A stretch of 64,000 bases of DNA from Mycobacterium sp. M26 (GTDB lineage: Bacteria > Actinomycetota > Actinomycetes > Mycobacteriales > Mycobacteriaceae): NCBI RefSeq assembly GCF_001494595.1, contig NZ_LN929908.1:3190467-3254466 (forward strand), read 5' to 3'. The number at the start of each line of letters is the position of its first letter. Positions within the stretch are counted from its first letter, which is position 1. The position numbers and the translations under genes were made by a program. Of the stretch, positions 60,554 through 64,000 are shown piece after piece. The notes under the pieces were generated by a model, which was not told the DNA's origin, ran no database searches, and worked only from the letters and a program-made list of their open reading frames with translations.

Positions 60554-61210
60554 GTGCGACTTGCCCAGCTCAGCCAGGCCGCAGGCCTCTCACCCACCAC
60601 GGTGAAGTGGTACATCCGCATCGGGCTGCTTCCGCGCGGCGAGGCGACCGCCGCCAACCAGGCGCAGTACGACGACACCCACCTGCACCGGTTGCGCCTC
60701 ATCCGCGCGCTCGTCGATGTCGGCGGCCTGAGCACCGATGCCGTGCGAGCCGTACTGACCGCCATTGATGACCCGCAGCGCCCGATCAACGAGGTGTTCG
60801 CCGTCGCCCGGCGCGCCGGCGCCGACACCGCCGCCGACACCCCGCCGCAGGCCGCCGACCTGGCCGGCTCCTTCATCGATCACCGGGGGTGGGATGTCGA
60901 CGCCGCATCTCCGGCCCGGAGCGAGCTCGCCGCCGTGCTCAACGCGATGGCCGTACTGCAGCCACCGGTCGACAGCGCCGTACCCGCCCCCCAGGTCGGC
61001 GACACCACGTCGGTATTCGCTCTCCTGGACCCGTATGCCGATGCGGTCGAACCCTTGGCGCAGGCCGAAATCGCCAATACCCCAACCGATTTGCCACGCG
61101 ACCTGCTCACCGAGCGAGTGGTCGCCGGCACGGTCCTGATGGAGCGGGCACTGGCCGCACTGCGCAGACTCGCCCAGGAGCACTACGCGGCCCGGCACTT
61201 CTCGTCCTGA
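60554..61210 (+). CDS. MerR-family transcriptional regulator
   Basis: 218-residue MerR regulator. N-terminal winged helix (LAQLSQAAGLSPTTVKWYIR, residues 3-22) and the YDDTHLHRLRLIRALVDVGG coiled-coil hinge; the C-terminal region (90-218) is alanine-rich and unlike known effector domains. Start GTG 60554 has no ribosome site and probably gives a leaderless mRNA. Divergent from the SDR gene. Unlike metal-responsive MerRs it lacks cysteine pairs, so the trigger is probably an organic compound. Confidence 0.88.
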   Translation: MRLAQLSQAAGLSPTTVKWYIRIGLLPRGEATAANQAQYDDTHLHRLRLIRALVDVGGLSTDAVRAVLTAIDDPQRPINEVFAVARRAGADTAADTPPQAADLAGSFIDHRGWDVDAASPARSELAAVLNAMAVLQPPVDSAVPAPQVGDTTSVFALLDPYADAVEPLAQAEIANTPTDLPRDLLTERVVAGTVLMERALAALRRLAQEHYAARHFSS

Positions 61211-61267
61211 CCGTCCTACCGGGACCGCGGGTTTCCCCCGCCCGACGATGTGAGGTGTACTGGATAC

Positions 61268-62695
61268 GTGGACGTCACCGTGGTCGGCAGCGGGCCCAAC
61301 GGGATGGCGGCTGCCGTCATCTGCGCACGGGCGGGACTGGCCGTGCAGGTGGCGGAAGCCCAGCCCACGTTCGGTGGCGGGGCCCGGACCTTCGCGGACC
61401 CCGAGTACGCCGATGTACGCCACGACATCTGTTCTGCGGTGCACCCGCTGGCGTTGGCGTCGCCGTTCTTCGCCGAGTTCAATCTGGCGGCGCGCGGGGT
61501 GGACCTGGTGGTTCCGGAGATCTCGTACGCCAACCCGCTGCCCGGCGGCCGGGCCGCCGTCGCCTACCACGACCTGCAGCGCACCTGCGCCGAGCTGGAG
61601 CACGGTGATTCCTGGCGCACCCTGCTGGGCCCGCTGGCCGCGCACCCCGAGGGTGTGCTCGGCTTCTTCCTCGGCGATAAGCGATCGCTGCCACCGGATC
61701 TGCCGACCACCATCCGGGCGGGTCTGCGGGTGCTTGCCCAGGGCAGCCCCGCGTGGGGAATCCTGCGCGGCGAGGATGCCCGAGCTCTGTTCACTGGCGT
61801 TGGGACGCATGCCATTTCGACGATGCCGTCACCGGTGAACAGCGGCGCCGGGATCATGCTGGCCACCGTGGCGCACACCGCGGGCTGGCCGGTGCCCGTC
61901 GGCGGCAGCCAGGTGATCATGGATGCGCTGCTCGCCGACTTCGAAGCCCACGGCGGTCAACTCGTGCTCGGCCAGCCGGTGACCTCACCTCCCCCGGGCG
62001 TGGTCATCTACGACACGGCCCCGACTGCACTGCTGGACATCTACGGATCTGCGGTGCCGGACCGCTATGCCAAGGCGTTGCGCCGCTACCGCTACGGTCC
62101 CGGGGTCTGCAAAGTGGATTTCGTTCTCTCGGGCGATATTCCGTGGCGCGACGAGCGGTTGGCGTTCGCACCGACGGTGCACCTCGGTGGCACCCGGGCG
62201 CAGATGAAGCAGTCGGAGAAAGAAATTGCCTCCGGCCGTCACGCCGAGCATCCGATGACGCTGGCCGCGCTTCCGCATCTGTGCGACCCGTCGCGCATCG
62301 ACGCCGCGGGGCGCCGCCCGCTGTGGACCTACGCCCACGTACCGGCCTACTCGTCAGCCGACCTGACCGAAACCATCACCGCGATGTTCGAAGAGGCCGC
62401 CCCCGGCTTTCGCGACCTGGTGGTGGCGGCGCGCTGCATTCCCGCCTCGGACATGGCCGCTCACAACGCCAACTATGTCGGCGGTGACATCATTGTCGGT
62501 GGCGCAACGCTGTTCGCCGCGATCGTCGGACCGACATTGCGCTGGAATCCGTGGACCACGCCGATCCCGAAGGCGTATCTGTCTTCGGCGGCCACACCGC
62601 CGGGCACCGGTGTGCACGGGATGTGCGGCTACTACGCCGCGCGCACGGTGCTCAAGCGGGAGTTCGGCCTGCCACTGCCGTCCTTGCGCCCGTAG
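61268..62695 (+). CDS. FAD-dependent oxidoreductase (amine-oxidase/phytoene-desaturase-like)
   Basis: 475-residue flavoprotein, homologous by position to Rv2997. FAD motif DVTVVGSGPNGMAAAVICAR at the N terminus and GTGVHGMCGYYAA in the C-terminal FAD region; DICSAVHPLALASPFF is typical of the CrtI/PDS-like mycobacterial group. Start GTG 61268 is chosen because the Rossmann strand begins immediately; an upstream GTG at 61250 adds six residues. Substrate unknown; a lipid or carotenoid is possible. Confidence 0.88.
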   Translation: MDVTVVGSGPNGMAAAVICARAGLAVQVAEAQPTFGGGARTFADPEYADVRHDICSAVHPLALASPFFAEFNLAARGVDLVVPEISYANPLPGGRAAVAYHDLQRTCAELEHGDSWRTLLGPLAAHPEGVLGFFLGDKRSLPPDLPTTIRAGLRVLAQGSPAWGILRGEDARALFTGVGTHAISTMPSPVNSGAGIMLATVAHTAGWPVPVGGSQVIMDALLADFEAHGGQLVLGQPVTSPPPGVVIYDTAPTALLDIYGSAVPDRYAKALRRYRYGPGVCKVDFVLSGDIPWRDERLAFAPTVHLGGTRAQMKQSEKEIASGRHAEHPMTLAALPHLCDPSRIDAAGRRPLWTYAHVPAYSSADLTETITAMFEEAAPGFRDLVVAARCIPASDMAAHNANYVGGDIIVGGATLFAAIVGPTLRWNPWTTPIPKAYLSSAATPPGTGVHGMCGYYAARTVLKREFGLPLPSLRP

Positions 62696-62703
62696 GCGGG
62701 GGT

Positions 62704-64000
62704 CTATCCGGTCGGTGCGAAGTCGAATACCGCTGTACCGCCATAGAAGTCATCGGGATTCGGCACGTAAGCGGGTGTGTAGGAGAAGTAGATCGGGCCC
62801 TGCAGGAACGGGATGATGCCGGTGTTGAAGCCCAGGCTCGCCGGCCACACGGACGGCCCATCCCCCGCGGCAACCTGGTCAGCGGTCACCGTCGTCCGGT
62901 AGAGAAGGGTCAGACCATCGGGGGTGAAGACCTCGATGACGGTACCGGCATACAGCGGGTCGTACTCCGGGATCAAGGCCAGGCCCGTCGGCAGCATGGC
63001 GGTCGGAACACCGCCGCCGATTCCGCCGCTGTCGATGGTGGAGGTGGCGAGCTTTGTGGTCACCGACTCCGATTCGTAGGTGACCGTGACCGTCAGCGTG
63101 GTGTAGAACCAGCCCGGCACGCTGGTGACTTGCGGCAACGGGTTCGCGCCGAAGGTGACCTGGCCGTTCGGCTCGTCGATCAGCAGGCCCTGGCCGAGTC
63201 CACCAGGCAGCGTCGGCACGGGACTGGCGATGGCGTATCCGGTGTAGGGACCCACTCCCATGGTCGGGGCCAGGGCGTCGGCGTACTTCTCTTGTGCCCA
63301 TTCGGATTGCGGCACGTCGGTCCAGGTGCCGTTGACCAGCTCTTCGATGCGGTCGACGACGCCGATCGGGGTGCCGGCGGTCACCATGCCGTTGCCGAAG
63401 TCGAGGGTCGCCGCGTGGACGGTATAGAAGAAGCGCCCCCAGTCCGCAAACTGGGTCATGCTGGTGACGCCGAGGGTCGGACCTGGCGGGGCACCAGTGA
63501 ACATGGTGATCGGAACGACGAGACCCGCTGAGCCCGTGTCGATTTCGACGTTGTCGATCAGCGTGCCGTTGATCGACAGCGCGACGGTCATGAAGTCGGC
63601 GCTGGGATCGTAGGTCAGCGGGATGACCGGCGCGCCACCGGCAGCACCCGCGGATCCGTCCACCCCCAGCAGTCCGCCGCGGCCGCCGGCCCCACCCGAA
63701 GCCGATACGCCACCGGCACCGCCGGTGCCACCGCTGCCGATAAGCAGGCCACCGGCGCCGCCGGCACCACCTGCGGCTCCGGCACCCCCGGATCCACCCA
63801 CACCACCGGTGCCGACCACTACCGCACTGCCACCCGCACCCCCGACCGCGCCGGCACCGCCGTCGCCGCCCACACCACCGTCGCCCCACAGCAGCCCGCC
63901 GGCACCGCCGGCTCCACCGGCCGCACCCCAGCCACCGACGCCACCGGCGCCGCCCACCCCGATCAACCCGGCAGCGCCGCCGCTACCGGACGCGCCACCG
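62704..64000 (-). CDS. PGRS-like glycine-rich protein with PecA-type aspartic protease domain (5' end off window)
   Basis: Extends beyond position 64000; the first visible residues are GGASGSGGAAGLIGVGG. The first 125 or so residues are (GG[AVS]) repeats of the PGRS kind (GGAGGAGGLL, GGAGGTGGAG-style). From residue about 125 a protease domain begins: NVEIDTGSAGLVVP carries one DTG and STIDSGGIGGG the second D(S/T)G, as in PecA (PE_PGRS35) and PE_PGRS16 of M. tuberculosis. Ends FDFAPTG. A PE domain, if present, would lie outside the window. Presence in a fast-grower-like chromosome is notable. Confidence 0.82.
   Translation of the reverse strand, partial: GGASGSGGAAGLIGVGGAGGVGGWGAAGGAGGAGGLLWGDGGVGGDGGAGAVGGAGGSAVVVGTGGVGGSGGAGAAGGAGGAGGLLIGSGGTGGAGGVSASGGAGGRGGLLGVDGSAGAAGGAPVIPLTYDPSADFMTVALSINGTLIDNVEIDTGSAGLVVPITMFTGAPPGPTLGVTSMTQFADWGRFFYTVHAATLDFGNGMVTAGTPIGVVDRIEELVNGTWTDVPQSEWAQEKYADALAPTMGVGPYTGYAIASPVPTLPGGLGQGLLIDEPNGQVTFGANPLPQVTSVPGWFYTTLTVTVTYESESVTTKLATSTIDSGGIGGGVPTAMLPTGLALIPEYDPLYAGTVIEVFTPDGLTLLYRTTVTADQVAAGDGPSVWPASLGFNTGIIPFLQGPIYFSYTPAYVPNPDDFYGGTAVFDFAPTG

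Noticed and set aside
63640..64000. Intergenic repeat array
   Set aside because: It is the PGRS glycine-repeat coding part of the protease gene, not a separate repeat locus.

Overview
The window is a high-G+C mycobacterial chromosome segment, most likely from a Mycolicibacterium-type fast grower. Evidence is the gene order, which follows the ffh-glnD-glnB-amt-ftsY-smc-fpg-rnc-sepIVA and coaD-rsmD-pyc-dsbA/VKOR-lipN-recG-ung-thiL-ddl-gpsA-fbiD-ppk1-mutT1-hupB-leuDC-gltX-leuB-serA blocks of M. tuberculosis (about Rv2915c to Rv2997), plus the lysine/alanine-tailed HupB, SepIVA, a FbiD-type F420 enzyme, an F420-type FDOR protein and a PGRS-like glycine-rich protein. Coding density is very high, with many 1-8 bp start/stop overlaps. 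No rRNA, CRISPR array, insertion sequence or prophage was seen.

Region by region: 1-7.7 kb holds an amidohydrolase fragment, SRP (ffh) and its receptor (ftsY), flanking a nitrogen operon amt-glnB-glnD with GlnR-like boxes upstream. 7.7-11.8 kb is an insertion relative to M. tuberculosis: type II IPP isomerase, a lipocalin-like protein, an APH-type kinase and a PlsC-like acyltransferase with a strong palindromic operator. 11.7-19.6 kb carries smc, acylphosphatase, OsmC, cupin, fpg, rnc, DUF177 and sepIVA. SepIVA is followed directly by coaD, so the whole PDIM/PGL lipid locus that separates these genes in M. tuberculosis is absent. 19.8-34 kb has coaD, rsmD, pyruvate carboxylase, a DsbA-VKOR fusion, lipN, an aldo/keto reductase, an HNH protein, recG, a DAK2 kinase and an SfnB-like flavoprotein. 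34-45 kb has rpmB, ung, thiL, DUF3515, ddl, a cystathionine gamma-lyase type enzyme, gpsA, fbiD, ppk1, mutT1 and hupB. 45.6-48.4 kb is leuCD with its divergent IclR regulator. 48.5-53.1 kb holds an FDOR protein, a membrane protein, a sedolisin (S53) protease and a chloroperoxidase-like hydrolase. 53.2-62.7 kb has tRNA-Glu, tRNA-Gln, gltX, an FAH-family enzyme, an MFS pump, leuB, serA, an SDR/MerR pair and an FAD oxidoreductase. The window ends inside a PGRS-like aspartic protease gene.

The most striking features are small structural changes inside otherwise conserved genes. A 76-bp tandem duplication containing a perfect palindrome knocks the S53 protease out of frame with its signal segment. 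A deletion appears to have fused dsbA to the VKOR gene. A short deletion frameshifts the end of leuC into leuD. rsmD appears to start at CTG. Each leaves an identifiable remnant of the ancestral frame or start region in the DNA. Several palindromic operators (GlnR, TetR-like, IclR-like, MerR-like) are also visible.
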